Source: Acidobacteriota bacterium
GTDB taxonomy: Bacteria; Acidobacteriota; UBA6911; JACQSX01
NCBI GenBank assembly: GCA_016211105.1
Contig: JACQSX010000010.1
Coordinates: 124,001 to 188,000, forward strand
Direction: 5' to 3'
Length of the DNA: 64,000 nucleotides
The notes below the pieces were generated by a model that saw nothing but the letters and a program-made list of their open reading frames with translations, did no database searches and was not told where the DNA came from. Every line of letters begins with the position of its first letter. Position 1 is the first letter of the stretch. This document shows positions 54,072-62,518 of the stretch, one piece after another. The translations under genes and the position numbers were made by a program.

Positions 54072-55127
54072 TCATTTCATCAGTGCGCTGGCGATCGTGC
54101 GCCGAACGTATCCCTCAGCTTTGCCGCTCGCCTTGACGCCGCCGTTTGGCCTCAAAATCAGAACAGTCGCAATCTCGTCGATGTTTCTGTAGCCGAGCCG
54201 AATCAGACGTCGGGCAATGCTGTAGTCGAAGCCTGACCTCGATGTGTCCGTGCCGTCGGGCTTGCCGCGGCCGTACCAGAGGTCTTTCAATTCCTTGTCT
54301 CTGTCGAGCAAAGAGCGAAATGACGACGGCAGCTCGTCGCCGATTCTCAGAGTGCAAACACCGCTGTGAGCTTCGGGCATCTGCAGGGCGAGGAGGTGGT
54401 CGCGTAGTTTCTCGTCTTCAACTCTCTCGCCGCCGTAGAATTTGCTGACGATGCCGATTGTGGGTTTGGCAGTTCCGTAGATGCGCACCATTCGCCTCAA
54501 ATCCTGCGTCTTGTCCAGCCTGATTTCCAAATCTGCCATCTCCCGACGATAGGCATTCGAAAACCGGTCCCTGAATTCGCCCAGTCGCTCAGAGATGTCC
54601 CGATGCGCCCTGACGAGGACGCCGGGGTATGCAAACAAAAGGTGGTAGCCCCGGCCTGTCGCCGCCTTGGCCGGCGCCAGCAATCCCATGTCGAGGAAGT
54701 ACTGCACTGCCCTCTTGAGAAACTCCCGGGCAGCAGCCGCCTGGGCATCTGATATTTTTCTCGTCTCAAAATCAAAATCCAGAAGCAGGTTTTGTGAAAT
54801 TTCGATTTCAGACTCGACAGCACTTCTTGCATAGCCCCTGTCGTTGGTGAAAATCTTCGAACGAGCGTTTATTCCAAAACAGCAAATCCTGGAATCTGAG
54901 AATTTCTCGACGAAGCTCACAATCTCTTTTTCACTTCTTGCATACGACACCTTCGGAAAAGTTCCATGCTTCAGGTTCCATCCATAATTTTCTTTCCCAA
55001 CCTGATAATCAGGATGAATCGCATTCAATTCCGTCCATCCTCTGTGCCCAAGCCATCTGTACGACTTGACCACATCACTCAACGAATATTTCCCTTCCAT
55101 CTTCTCTTCTGCCAACTTCACGCTCAT
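54072..55127 (-). CDS. Archaeo-eukaryotic-type primase (prim-pol) of the mobile element
   Basis: About 351 residues. AEP motifs: LLLDFDFE (hDhD, residues about 115-120), TGRGYHLLF (sxH, His near 162) and DLRRMVRIYGTAKP (third motif). A C-terminal PriCT-like helical segment follows (SIARRLIRLGYRNIDEIATV). Likely primes replication of the excised element. Start placed at ATG 55127 (MSVKLAEE); the frame is open to 55346 and an ATG at 55100 is also possible. No helicase is fused. Confidence 0.72.
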   Translation of the reverse strand: MSVKLAEEKMEGKYSLSDVVKSYRWLGHRGWTELNAIHPDYQVGKENYGWNLKHGTFPKVSYARSEKEIVSFVEKFSDSRICCFGINARSKIFTNDRGYARSAVESEIEISQNLLLDFDFETRKISDAQAAAAREFLKRAVQYFLDMGLLAPAKAATGRGYHLLFAYPGVLVRAHRDISERLGEFRDRFSNAYRREMADLEIRLDKTQDLRRMVRIYGTAKPTIGIVSKFYGGERVEDEKLRDHLLALQMPEAHSGVCTLRIGDELPSSFRSLLDRDKELKDLWYGRGKPDGTDTSRSGFDYSIARRLIRLGYRNIDEIATVLILRPNGGVKASGKAEGYVRRTIASALMK

Positions 55128-55357
55128 GACTCTTAAAAATCTTGTAGCCAATCCCGCACTACAAAATCCTTCCTCCTCTCTGCTCTCTCGGCTCCTCTCG
55201 ACAATCCCCTCAATCAAACAACCTTTCGGAAACCCCTTCCAAACTCCTTCAAAACCCAAACCCAATTCATCTCTAAACAATTCCCTTCGGTAAATCTGCT
55301 GGATGGAAACAACAAAAAGAATCAATGACTTCAACGATTTAGCCATGGAAACAATCC

Positions 55358-56152
55358 CTACCGCCCCACAAAGGCTCGGGCTAGAAATTCATAGCCAACC
55401 GTCAGCTGAACCAGGACAGCAATGGCACTGGCTCCGACGAGAAAGAGCACAATGCCGCCAAGCGCCTGTTTACACGTCCAGGAATTCAAAAGCCCGTAGC
55501 CGAAGAGTGCGGGCAGCCCAAGGACGAGCAGAAGCAAAGAGCCCAGCTCAATCCACGCCCGGGTGTGAAGGCTCAGCCCAGGCGAAAACCCGAACGGTCT
55601 GTTGAAGTAGTTGGACGTGCCTGCAATAAAGAACAGGACGACAAAAATAAAAATCAGGGCCGCTCCGGCTGCCGCCTGCAGGCAATAGTGATTCAGCAGG
55701 CAGTATCCGAAGACAATCGGTGTCCCGAAGAGAAGAATGACGTACGGAGCTGACGCAAAGAATCTCTCGACCGATCCCTGTGTCGGTAATCCGACATCCA
55801 TGCCGGTGAGCTGCCCCGTCACAAATGAAAATCCGACGAGAGCGAAAAGATAACAGACGAGAACTCCAAGGCTCTGCAGCAGGGTCAGCTGCCGGATGAA
55901 GCAGTACCCGAAAACCGCCAGCGTCCCAAAGAAAAAGAGCAGGTACGGAATTGCCAGGAATCTCTCATTGCCGGCAAACGGGATTTCAGCTCTTCCAAAA
56001 AAGAAATAACTTCCCAGAGCGTAGACGGCGAAAAACCCGATGCTGAAACTGAGCCACCTTCTCAGCAGGCGGTGATACAGCAAAACTGCCGAGAGGAAGA
56101 GAAACAGCAAAATGCTGAAACCCTTGTAAGCGCCGAAGAGAAACTCCTGCAT
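55358..56152 (-). CDS. Polytopic membrane protein with three internal repeats
   Basis: 264 residues, about eight transmembrane helices. A hairpin unit recurs three times: FFFGTLAVFGYCFIRQ, LLFGTPIVFGYCLLNHYC and VLGLPALFGYGLLNSWTC, each with the core (L)FGYxxxN/R. The start is 1 base from the stop of the HerA-type ATPase, so it may form part of its membrane channel. No family recognised. Confidence 0.65.
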   Translation of the reverse strand: MQEFLFGAYKGFSILLFLFLSAVLLYHRLLRRWLSFSIGFFAVYALGSYFFFGRAEIPFAGNERFLAIPYLLFFFGTLAVFGYCFIRQLTLLQSLGVLVCYLFALVGFSFVTGQLTGMDVGLPTQGSVERFFASAPYVILLFGTPIVFGYCLLNHYCLQAAAGAALIFIFVVLFFIAGTSNYFNRPFGFSPGLSLHTRAWIELGSLLLLVLGLPALFGYGLLNSWTCKQALGGIVLFLVGASAIAVLVQLTVGYEFLARAFVGR

Positions 56153-56153
56153 C

Positions 56154-58268
56154 TCACACCCTTTCGAGAGTTTCAGAAACCTGATTGACGAGGCAAAACC
56201 GGACTTTCTTTAGGATGTCGTCGCTGTAGCGTGCAACAGCCAGCTGGCGTGTCCTTTCCAAAACTTTCTTGTCGACGAAACTCAGAATCACGGCGTCAAA
56301 GCCCAGCTTGAAATTCTTCTCGATGTTCGCTGCCTCGACTGGCGGCTTCGACGTTATGCAAACCTCGACGGCAATCCTCCTGCCGTCTTTTTCCATCCCG
56401 AGATCCGCACCCTCGGAATTCCCGCCAACGCATTCCTCGATTCTGACGACAAAGCCGGCACGCTCTGCTTCGCTTTTCAGCGTTGCCTGAAAATGCTTGT
56501 GCAGGGCTTTTCCCCGTCCAGAACCAAGTTCGATTCCAAACTGCGCACAGATTTCTGGAGACGGCACAAGGAAAATTGCACGCTTCCCGTCCTTCCCCAA
56601 ATTGGTCGCAAGTTCTGAAATGAATTTCTTTGCCAGCAGCCTTTGCTTGAGGCGATACCCTGCACTTTCACTCAGCCCAGCCTCTTTGTAGATTTCTGAA
56701 GACGGGCGGTCGAAATCTCTTGCGAGGCATTCCAGAAAGTGCAGCTCTGTGCCATGAATGGAAGCGGCCGTCGCCGACTTTTGGGAATTGTTAGCTTGCG
56801 GAGCGTCGGGTCTCTTCGCCGGAATCACGTCTCGGTGCAACTCAGCCAGGCGTGGAGCCATCAGCCGGTCGACTTCCTCCCTTGAAATGAATTTCTCGAC
56901 GGGCGTGAATGGAATCTTGATCTTGATGAGGTCCTTGCTTTTCATCGAGCGGACGATTGCCTCGCCGGGCTTCAAAGCGTAATTAAAGAGCGCCTGCTCC
57001 ACGGTTGCGCCTGAGGAATAGCGCAATCTCTGGAGGTCGTTGCCGTCGGAATGGCGGAACATCACCAGCGTTCCGACGTTTGAAAACAGAAATTGTGAAA
57101 TCTCTGAAGGGATCTGATCTGCACACACAATTCCAATCCCAAGCTCGCGGACTTTCGAGACGAGGTCCTTGACGACAAAACTGTTTTGCATGTTTTTGCC
57201 GAAAATGCCCTTGGCCTCGTCGAAAACGAAGAGACTGTTCAGCTGATTCCTGGGGCCATGCGCCTTGAACAGATGCGCATAGCGAATCAGTTCCATCACG
57301 ATGATAAAGTTCTGGTACTCGACTGAAAGCCCGTCGAGCATGTAGTTGACCGCAAGCTGTTCCTGCTGGAATCTCCGGATGTCAAAGCCGCGCTGGCAGG
57401 AAATAATTGGCCCGAGCTCGACAACAAACGATTCCAGCTTGTCTATGACACTGAGAACGCTTTCCACGCCCTGGCCTTTAAATCTGTCTCTGAACTCACG
57501 GCTCTTGAAAAGCTCCAACAGGTCAATAAGCGTCGGAAACACCATCGTCTTGCAGTCCCAATGGCGCCAGTTGTCGTAGACCCCAAATGTTTTAAAAAGT
57601 GTGTCGACCCCGACCAGGAAAATCGAGAGTCCTCTCTGGAAAAACTGGTTCAGCTCGCAAAATGCTTTCGCAAAATCATTGCGCCATTCTTCCGGGCTTA
57701 CATCCTCGTCAGGGGGACAGAGTGGGTTGATTCGCATCTCGTCCCAGCGAATGCTGTCGATGCCATCTCTCACCGCATGTTCGAGATCGCCCTTTCTGTC
57801 AAAGTGAATCGTTGGGATTTCGAATCGTCTCGCTTGGACAACAATTAGCTTTATCGAGTTGCTTTTTCCCGAACCGCTCTGGCCGGTCAGCAACACATGG
57901 CGCACCAATTCCTGTCGGCTAAGCCCGAACCTTTTGCCGTCGTCGGTAAACCCAAGGAGAATGTCTCCGTCGAGGTTCCGCTCCATCGAGATGAAGTGGT
58001 TCGGAGCCAGAACCTGGCCGTAATAATGAGACGAGAGTCGCTTGGCGAGCTTTTCAGCAGCCCGTTGGTCGCCCTTTATTGCAATCTTGCGCACCAGGGC
58101 GACAACCTGAGGAAGCTCGCTCAGCTTAAGAGTCCTTACGATTTCGATGAGCAGGGCAATCCAGTTCTGAGCACCTAGGATTGGGCGAGCGCCAGTCTGG
58201 TATGCCTGACGGCCGGCCGAAGAGCCCTGAGTGTTCTGAATCTGTGGATTCCCACGATTTCCAATCAT
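56154..58268 (-). CDS. HerA/VirD4-type DNA-translocating ATPase with C-terminal nuclease-like domain
   Basis: 704 residues. Walker A GQSGSGKS at about 129-136, Walker B SLFVFDEA with D350-E351, and a sensor region IVCADQIPSEISQF (Q for coupling ATPases). After about 480 a linker, then a winged-helix segment (PSSEIYKEAGLSESAGYRLKQR). A C-terminal REase-like fold (GADLGMEKDGRRIAVEVCITS) has D and E in place but cysteine where the catalytic lysine is expected. It may pump element DNA for transfer or replication. The start overlaps the zinc-ribbon gene by 143 bases, supported by a GGA site before ATG 58268. Confidence 0.78.
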   Translation of the reverse strand: MIGNRGNPQIQNTQGSSAGRQAYQTGARPILGAQNWIALLIEIVRTLKLSELPQVVALVRKIAIKGDQRAAEKLAKRLSSHYYGQVLAPNHFISMERNLDGDILLGFTDDGKRFGLSRQELVRHVLLTGQSGSGKSNSIKLIVVQARRFEIPTIHFDRKGDLEHAVRDGIDSIRWDEMRINPLCPPDEDVSPEEWRNDFAKAFCELNQFFQRGLSIFLVGVDTLFKTFGVYDNWRHWDCKTMVFPTLIDLLELFKSREFRDRFKGQGVESVLSVIDKLESFVVELGPIISCQRGFDIRRFQQEQLAVNYMLDGLSVEYQNFIIVMELIRYAHLFKAHGPRNQLNSLFVFDEAKGIFGKNMQNSFVVKDLVSKVRELGIGIVCADQIPSEISQFLFSNVGTLVMFRHSDGNDLQRLRYSSGATVEQALFNYALKPGEAIVRSMKSKDLIKIKIPFTPVEKFISREEVDRLMAPRLAELHRDVIPAKRPDAPQANNSQKSATAASIHGTELHFLECLARDFDRPSSEIYKEAGLSESAGYRLKQRLLAKKFISELATNLGKDGKRAIFLVPSPEICAQFGIELGSGRGKALHKHFQATLKSEAERAGFVVRIEECVGGNSEGADLGMEKDGRRIAVEVCITSKPPVEAANIEKNFKLGFDAVILSFVDKKVLERTRQLAVARYSDDILKKVRFCLVNQVSETLERV

Positions 58269-58731
58269 TCTGAATTCCTTCGTCCAAAAACGGACGCATT
58301 AGGACAAGAACCGACAATCGCAGTGCCTTTCTGAGTCTTAACTTCATCGCGCACCGCCGGCAAAAGAGTTGCCACTCGAATTCCCGCGCGCAGCACGGTC
58401 CGATAAATGTTCCGCACCTGCATTGAACCGCGCAGTGTGAGCAGAGCTCCTTTCCGCATCTTTTCTGCCCGAGGAAACCTCGTCGAGCCTGGCAGTAGCC
58501 GCCGAACGGGTTGTCCTTCGAAACCGGGTGACCGCATGAGAGGGGCAGTTGCGTTCGCAACTCGCGCACGGTTTCGGGATACGCGCCGGTGAACCGCGTT
58601 TTCTCGACAATCTCAAAGTCCTTCTTCTGGCCGGAAGGCGATTCTCGGAAATATACGGTACGATCCTCGCTTTCCTCGTCCTCTCCAAGCCCTCTCAGCA
58701 GGTCTTCAAATGGGTTTCCTGGATTTCCCAT
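58126..58731 (-). CDS. Cysteine-rich zinc-ribbon protein
   Basis: 201 residues. LSCGHPVS, YCQARRGFLGQKRCGKELCSHC and VQCRCGTF...CCAREF...FCRRCA give at least ten cysteines and several His, arranged as two or three zinc ribbons. The N-terminus is acidic. Its 3' end overlaps the ATPase gene by 143 bases in another frame, so the two are probably coupled. The unusually long overlap could also mean that the functional C-terminus is shorter. Confidence 0.6.
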   Translation of the reverse strand: MGNPGNPFEDLLRGLGEDEESEDRTVYFRESPSGQKKDFEIVEKTRFTGAYPETVRELRTQLPLSCGHPVSKDNPFGGYCQARRGFLGQKRCGKELCSHCAVQCRCGTFIGPCCAREFEWQLFCRRCAMKLRLRKALRLSVLVLMRPFLDEGIQNDWKSWESTDSEHSGLFGRPSGIPDWRSPNPRCSELDCPAHRNRKDS

Positions 58732-58765
58732 GTGTGTTCACCCAATGATTTCAAAACAACATTGT

Positions 58766-59302
58766 TTAGAGAGGCCCGAATATCGGCGGGAACAAGTCAT
58801 CCATCATTGGATCGTCCACCATCTGCTCAAGACCTGTCGGACTTTCGAGAGGGTCATGCAGAAGTCCGTCAAGCCCATTCGGTGACAATGTGTCCGGAAT
58901 CGCACCGGGAAGTCCCGGCGCAGGCAGGATTTCAAGCGCTTTGATCCCGTCAATGGCGTCAGTGATCTCCCGAGCATTACCAAGAAATGGAGATGCTTCC
59001 CAAATCGGTTCAACGTGTGCTCCAGCTCCGAAAACAGGTGCTGAATGAGAAGAAATGATTCCAGGAACGTCGAGGTCGTGCTCTGACGGCAGGGATTCAT
59101 ACGGGTTAGGCATCGCCGGGTACTCGACGGGCGGCGGTTGATTGAGGTTACCGACATCTGCCGGCTCGGCAAATTGGTAAGCCACAGCCCCGTTCAGCCC
59201 ATCGCCGACGTGCAAATGAGTTTCGCCGCGGAACCGTTTCGTCAGGTACCGATTCGGAAAAAGCTGGGTGATAATCTTTTGGCTCCAACTGGGCACGTAC
59301 AT
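58766..59302 (-). CDS. Acidic, proline-rich protein of unknown function
   Basis: 178 residues. The N-terminal 30 residues are basic (SQKIITQLFPNRYLTKRFRG); the rest is acidic and rich in Pro, Leu and Met (VDDPMMDDLFPP at the end), probably disordered. It sits between the small membrane protein and the zinc-ribbon gene in the element operon. No homologue recognised. Confidence 0.55.
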   Translation of the reverse strand: MYVPSWSQKIITQLFPNRYLTKRFRGETHLHVGDGLNGAVAYQFAEPADVGNLNQPPPVEYPAMPNPYESLPSEHDLDVPGIISSHSAPVFGAGAHVEPIWEASPFLGNAREITDAIDGIKALEILPAPGLPGAIPDTLSPNGLDGLLHDPLESPTGLEQMVDDPMMDDLFPPIFGPL

Positions 59303-59343
59303 AACTCGACTCCAGTGCTCGGCTTCCCTTTGCGTGTGCAGAG

Positions 59344-59475
59344 TCAGCAGTTTTGTGAAAGAAACGCCAGCAACACAAACATCAGAATCAAACCGACAAG
59401 GTATTTTCCCCTGTCATCTTCCTCTACCTTGCTCACTTTGATATCGTGCTCAACGCGCCACTTTTCCGCTGCCAT
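59344..59475 (-). CDS. 43-residue tail-anchored membrane peptide
   Basis: ATG 59475 follows GGAGCGG. The sequence starts MAAEKWRVEHDIKVSKVEED and ends with one hydrophobic helix (YLVGLILMFVLLAFL) and a tail SQNC. It fits the gap between two operon genes without overlap. Confidence 0.6.
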   Translation of the reverse strand: MAAEKWRVEHDIKVSKVEEDDRGKYLVGLILMFVLLAFLSQNC

Positions 59476-59496
59476 GGTTCCGCTCCTCTCTCGGGG

Positions 59497-60219
59497 TCAG
59501 AGCCCTGAATCCAGACTTGGCATCTCATCCCAGGTTCTGCCACCCAGGACCCGGCCAGTCTTCTTCTTGTTCACGCCTCCCCACTGCTTGAAGAAAAAGG
59601 GAACGCCGGCACTGCAGCACTGATCGCGAATGTCCAGCGCCCACGATTCCTGCATCGGCCTCGCCTTCGGGCCGGACTCACCGCCGACGATAACCCAGTC
59701 GATAAGTCTCAAATCGAGATTGGGAAGGAGGGCGAGCAGGGGTTCAAGGGAAAGAAACTTCACTCTTGCCCCAGTCTGCCGCAGGTGATCAATTCGGAAG
59801 GTGTAATCGTTGCTCTCGACACTCACACCCATCCAGATATTTCGAGTCCAGGTCAGCTGGCGGTGCAGTTCGAGGAGCCGCTCAGATCTGTTTGTGAGAA
59901 TCTGAAACTGATGCCAATGCGCCCGCCGCATTACGTCGAAAACCTTTTGAATGAATTCGACAGGCACGTCCCTATGAAACAAGTCGCTCATCGAGTTCAC
60001 AAATACTTTGCGCGGCCTTTTCCAGCGAAGGGGCAACTCCAGCATGGATTGATGCAGCGTCAGGTCGAAGCCATTGGCATAGTTGGCCTGCCCCATGGCC
60101 TTGAGGCGCGTTGCCAAACGTTCCGCATAGCAGAATTTGCAGCCCGGGCTCACCTTGTTGCACCCGGTCGTTGGGTTCCAAGTTGTTTCGGTCCATTCGA
60201 TTGGTGAGTTGACTGACAT
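59497..60219 (-). CDS. Phage Gp37/Gp68-family protein (DUF5131)
   Basis: 240 residues. [20 protein letters not shown] with [10 protein letters not shown] gives the C...CxxC cluster of this radical-SAM-like phage family, followed by [27 protein letters not shown] and [14 protein letters not shown]. Widespread on phages and integrative elements; the biochemical role is not established. It starts 31 bases after the E1-like gene, so it may be the last cargo gene. Confidence 0.85.
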   Translation of the reverse strand: MSVNSPIEWTETTWNPTTGCNKVSPGCKFCYAERLATRLKAMGQANYANGFDLTLHQSMLELPLRWKRPRKVFVNSMSDLFHRDVPVEFIQKVFDVMRRAHWHQFQILTNRSERLLELHRQLTWTRNIWMGVSVESNDYTFRIDHLRQTGARVKFLSLEPLLALLPNLDLRLIDWVIVGGESGPKARPMQESWALDIRDQCCSAGVPFFFKQWGGVNKKKTGRVLGGRTWDEMPSLDSGL

Positions 60220-60250
60220 CGGCGCACCTGCAAACGGCTTTCACAACTGA

Positions 60251-61026
60251 TTAGGCGAAAAGAATGTTTTGTTCGAGAAACTCCACGTCCTGCAAAGCGA
60301 CTTTCTCCCCACAAAGAGGGCAGCCCGGGTTCCTGTCCACCTGGCGCTTAATATCGAAGCCAGTGAAGGTGAGATCCCGGCAGTTGAACTCGTACCGCTT
60401 GCCGTGGATTTCATTTACAACGGCACGAACGGCAAGGCCCGCAGCAACACTGAGAATGTCGCTTATGGCCGGGCTGATGGTGCAGCCAGGCTTGGTTTCC
60501 CTCGGCTCCCAGGCGTCTGGATAGCAGCAGAGGTAGCACGCCTCCTCCGGCCGTTGAACGAACACACGGCACGCATGGCCGGTCCTGCTTACATTCACGA
60601 ACACCACAGGGAGCTTTTTCTTGATTCCATACTCCGATATTTCGGCATTGCCGGCATGACTGTCGACGCAAGCGAGAGCCACGGTAAACCATTTATTCCC
60701 GTGCTTCTTGAAGAACTCGTTAGCAGGCATGTGGTAGCCAAACAGAGTCGTTTCACTCACGGAAAAAGGGGAAATGTTCCTGATGACAGCGTGTGCTTTT
60801 GGCCTTTTCTTGAGCACGTCATCAATGGTCAGACATTGCCGATTCAGATTTGAAAATTCTGCCGTTTCGTAGTCGACGACGTGAATTCCAGGAAACCCAT
60901 TTGAATAGCGGTGAGACAACACCTGCCGCCAGTCCCGCCCGCGCCGATGATAAGAATCTCTGCCCTGCTGATTTTCCACTGCACCCATCCATCCAGGCGC
61001 TCCTGCCTATCGGTCAGCAGCCTCAT
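60251..61026 (-). CDS. ThiF/E1-type activating enzyme encoded in two frames
   Basis: Frame A (from ATG 61026) encodes TDRQERLDGWVQWKISRAEI, LIIGAGGTGGRCCLTAIQMGF and then ends at a stop. Frame B carries the rest: PGIHVVDYETAEFSNLNRQC, ACVDSHAGNAEI, zinc knuckles CYLC and CPLC, and GCTISPAISDILSVAAG. Joined after F45 by a -1 step, they make a 258-residue E1 with an unbroken Rossmann fold. The step occurs at GGGTTTC. An ATG at 61089 is an alternative start. It should adenylate the C-terminus of a ubiquitin-like protein. If not frameshifted in translation, the gene is a pseudogene. Confidence 0.78.
60892..60898 (-). promoter_or_regulatory. Slippery heptamer at the E1 frame junction
   Basis: In the upstream frame the site reads G-GGT-TTC, an X-XXY-YYZ heptamer. 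A -1 slip here yields MGF-PGIHVVD, the expected E1 sequence. A clear downstream stem-loop was not found; only a weak GTCGAC palindrome follows. Confidence 0.55.
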
Positions 61027-61054
61027 CTTCTTTGGCGGCAAATGCGCGCCGCAC

Positions 61055-61534
61055 TTAATCGTTTTCACTTTCGAGCGGAAGCAGTTCATACACGTTGTCC
61101 TTTATTTTCTGGATATTCTTGCCATGGACCTCGACCCGGAAGGGGCTCCCTTCACCGCTAAAGAAGCGCACATACTTTCCGCCCTCGGAGAAAATCGCAC
61201 CAAGGAAAGGCCCGCCGGCACACCATGTCTTTGCAGTGCGCCGATCTGTAAGGGACGGTTCGGTAGCTGAGATTGAGGTTCCTGGATGGGAATGCACCTG
61301 AAAACAAATGTTCATGCCCATTTGCCGCAGAACCACAATCTTGTTGTGAAGGTCCACAGGATCAGGTGTGACGCCAGAGCGCGATTCAACGATGCACTTC
61401 ACCCTGACGAGCTGAGCCAGCACAATCTCGTCAGGGCCGGAAGCAATTCCATACCCGAACAGCATCTTTTCGACTGGCTGGAGGATCTTCGAGCACAGAT
61501 AAAGGAAAGGAGCCGAGGATATGAAGGTTGTCAT
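61055..61534 (-). CDS. JAB/MPN+ isopeptidase-type metalloprotease
   Basis: 159 residues. JAMM motif with His81 and His83 in VHSHPGTS, then Ser94 and Asp97 in EPSLTDRRTA, the zinc-site arrangement of deubiquitinase-like JAB domains. Later FLGAIFSEGGKYVRFFSGEG forms the core strands. The ATG overlaps the upstream stop (ATGA). It probably trims or removes the ubiquitin-like modifier. Confidence 0.85.
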   Translation of the reverse strand: MTTFISSAPFLYLCSKILQPVEKMLFGYGIASGPDEIVLAQLVRVKCIVESRSGVTPDPVDLHNKIVVLRQMGMNICFQVHSHPGTSISATEPSLTDRRTAKTWCAGGPFLGAIFSEGGKYVRFFSGEGSPFRVEVHGKNIQKIKDNVYELLPLESEND

Positions 61535-62187
61535 CGCTGTCCGCCCACTCCCCGCGCCACGACCGAAGCGAGAACTCTGTTGATGCTGGCAATCCCGCTG
61601 CAGAGGCTAGTACCAGGACTCTCGTGCCAGCCAATTGTGTACCAGAGCGACTTGTCTTGGGACGGATGGAAGCAGCCTTCCCATGTAGTCCCTTTCAGGA
61701 AATTGGTTGGGGGATCATAAATCTGGAATAGCCAGCTGTTGCCGGTTCTGAAGGCACGACCCTGCCACTTCATTTTACGACTTGGAATTTCGTACCAGCC
61801 TCTGGCAGTGATGCCGTTAACGCTGATTCCCTTACTCCACGCTTGGTCAGCTGCATAATCGCGATGCGGTTCTGCAGAGCGTGCAGCAGCCCCCCTCTCA
61901 GGGGGGGCGCTGAACAGCTTTCGGGCCAGGTCCACGACACTCAAGGCACCAACTTCGCTTGAGGCGGTTGCGTGGAGCTTCTCGCCGTCGACGGTGATGT
62001 CCTTGTAGGGAAAATCCCCCTTCGAGTATGAGCCGTTGTTGCCCTTTTTCAGCAACACGTACTGGCTCGGATCGAGACCTGCCTTCTCAAGGATCTGAGA
62101 CGCGCTCGTGTCCGGACGGACCTCGATGTTATCGACAGTCCTTTCCGGCACGTCGCAGCTGACCCGGATCCGTCTTGGTTGCGACAT
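61531..62187 (-). CDS. Ubiquitin-like domain fused to an E2-like domain
   Basis: 218 residues from ATG 62187. Residues 5-78 form a beta-grasp of the bacterial multi-ubiquitin type (RIRVSCDVPERTVDNIEV, SQILEKAGLDPSQYVLLKK, KDITVDGEKLHA). Residues about 120-210 resemble bacterial E2-like folds (GWYEIP, SWLFQIYDPPTNFLKG, EGCFHPSQ, then a C-terminal helix), with Cys172 or Cys196 as possible catalytic residue. The chain ends GVGGQR, a Gly-Gly two residues from the C-terminus. The fusion would put modifier and conjugating enzyme on one chain. Domain calls are by pattern and should be tested by structure prediction. Confidence 0.6.
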   Translation of the reverse strand: MSQPRRIRVSCDVPERTVDNIEVRPDTSASQILEKAGLDPSQYVLLKKGNNGSYSKGDFPYKDITVDGEKLHATASSEVGALSVVDLARKLFSAPPERGAAARSAEPHRDYAADQAWSKGISVNGITARGWYEIPSRKMKWQGRAFRTGNSWLFQIYDPPTNFLKGTTWEGCFHPSQDKSLWYTIGWHESPGTSLCSGIASINRVLASVVARGVGGQR

Positions 62188-62272
62188 GTTCCTTACCTCC
62201 TTCATCTGACCCCACACCTGGGCACCAGTATTGTCGTCATCGGCTCGGTGTCGCCGTACCGCTCGAAAGCCC

Positions 62273-62500
62273 TTACTGCCTCGCTTTTGCCATCGTCTGC
62301 TCTTCAGCCTGCACGAAGTGCCTCCAACTTAGCTCCTGAGCATCCCGCAACTTTTGCACGACGTCAGAGGGAAGGCCCTTAGACTCTGCGATTAGCTGGT
62401 CGAGAGCCCTCTTGAGACTGCGCAAAGGGTCGTCTCGGTGGATAAGCGGTTTCCACTTGCGTCTGTTGTCCGTTTTCGGTTTCGGTTCATTGGTTTCCAT
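62273..62500 (-). CDS. 75-residue helical protein
   Basis: A basic N-terminus (KPKTDNRRKWKPL) is followed by a helix (LRSLKRALDQLIAESKGLPS, then LSWRHFVQAEEQTM). It lies within the ubiquitin-like operon between the JAB-like gene and the Ubl-E2 gene. Unknown function; possibly a small modifier or adaptor, but no Gly-Gly end. Confidence 0.55.
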   Translation of the reverse strand: METNEPKPKTDNRRKWKPLIHRDDPLRSLKRALDQLIAESKGLPSDVVQKLRDAQELSWRHFVQAEEQTMAKARQ

Positions 62501-62518
62501 GGTCTAACTCCTGATTGA

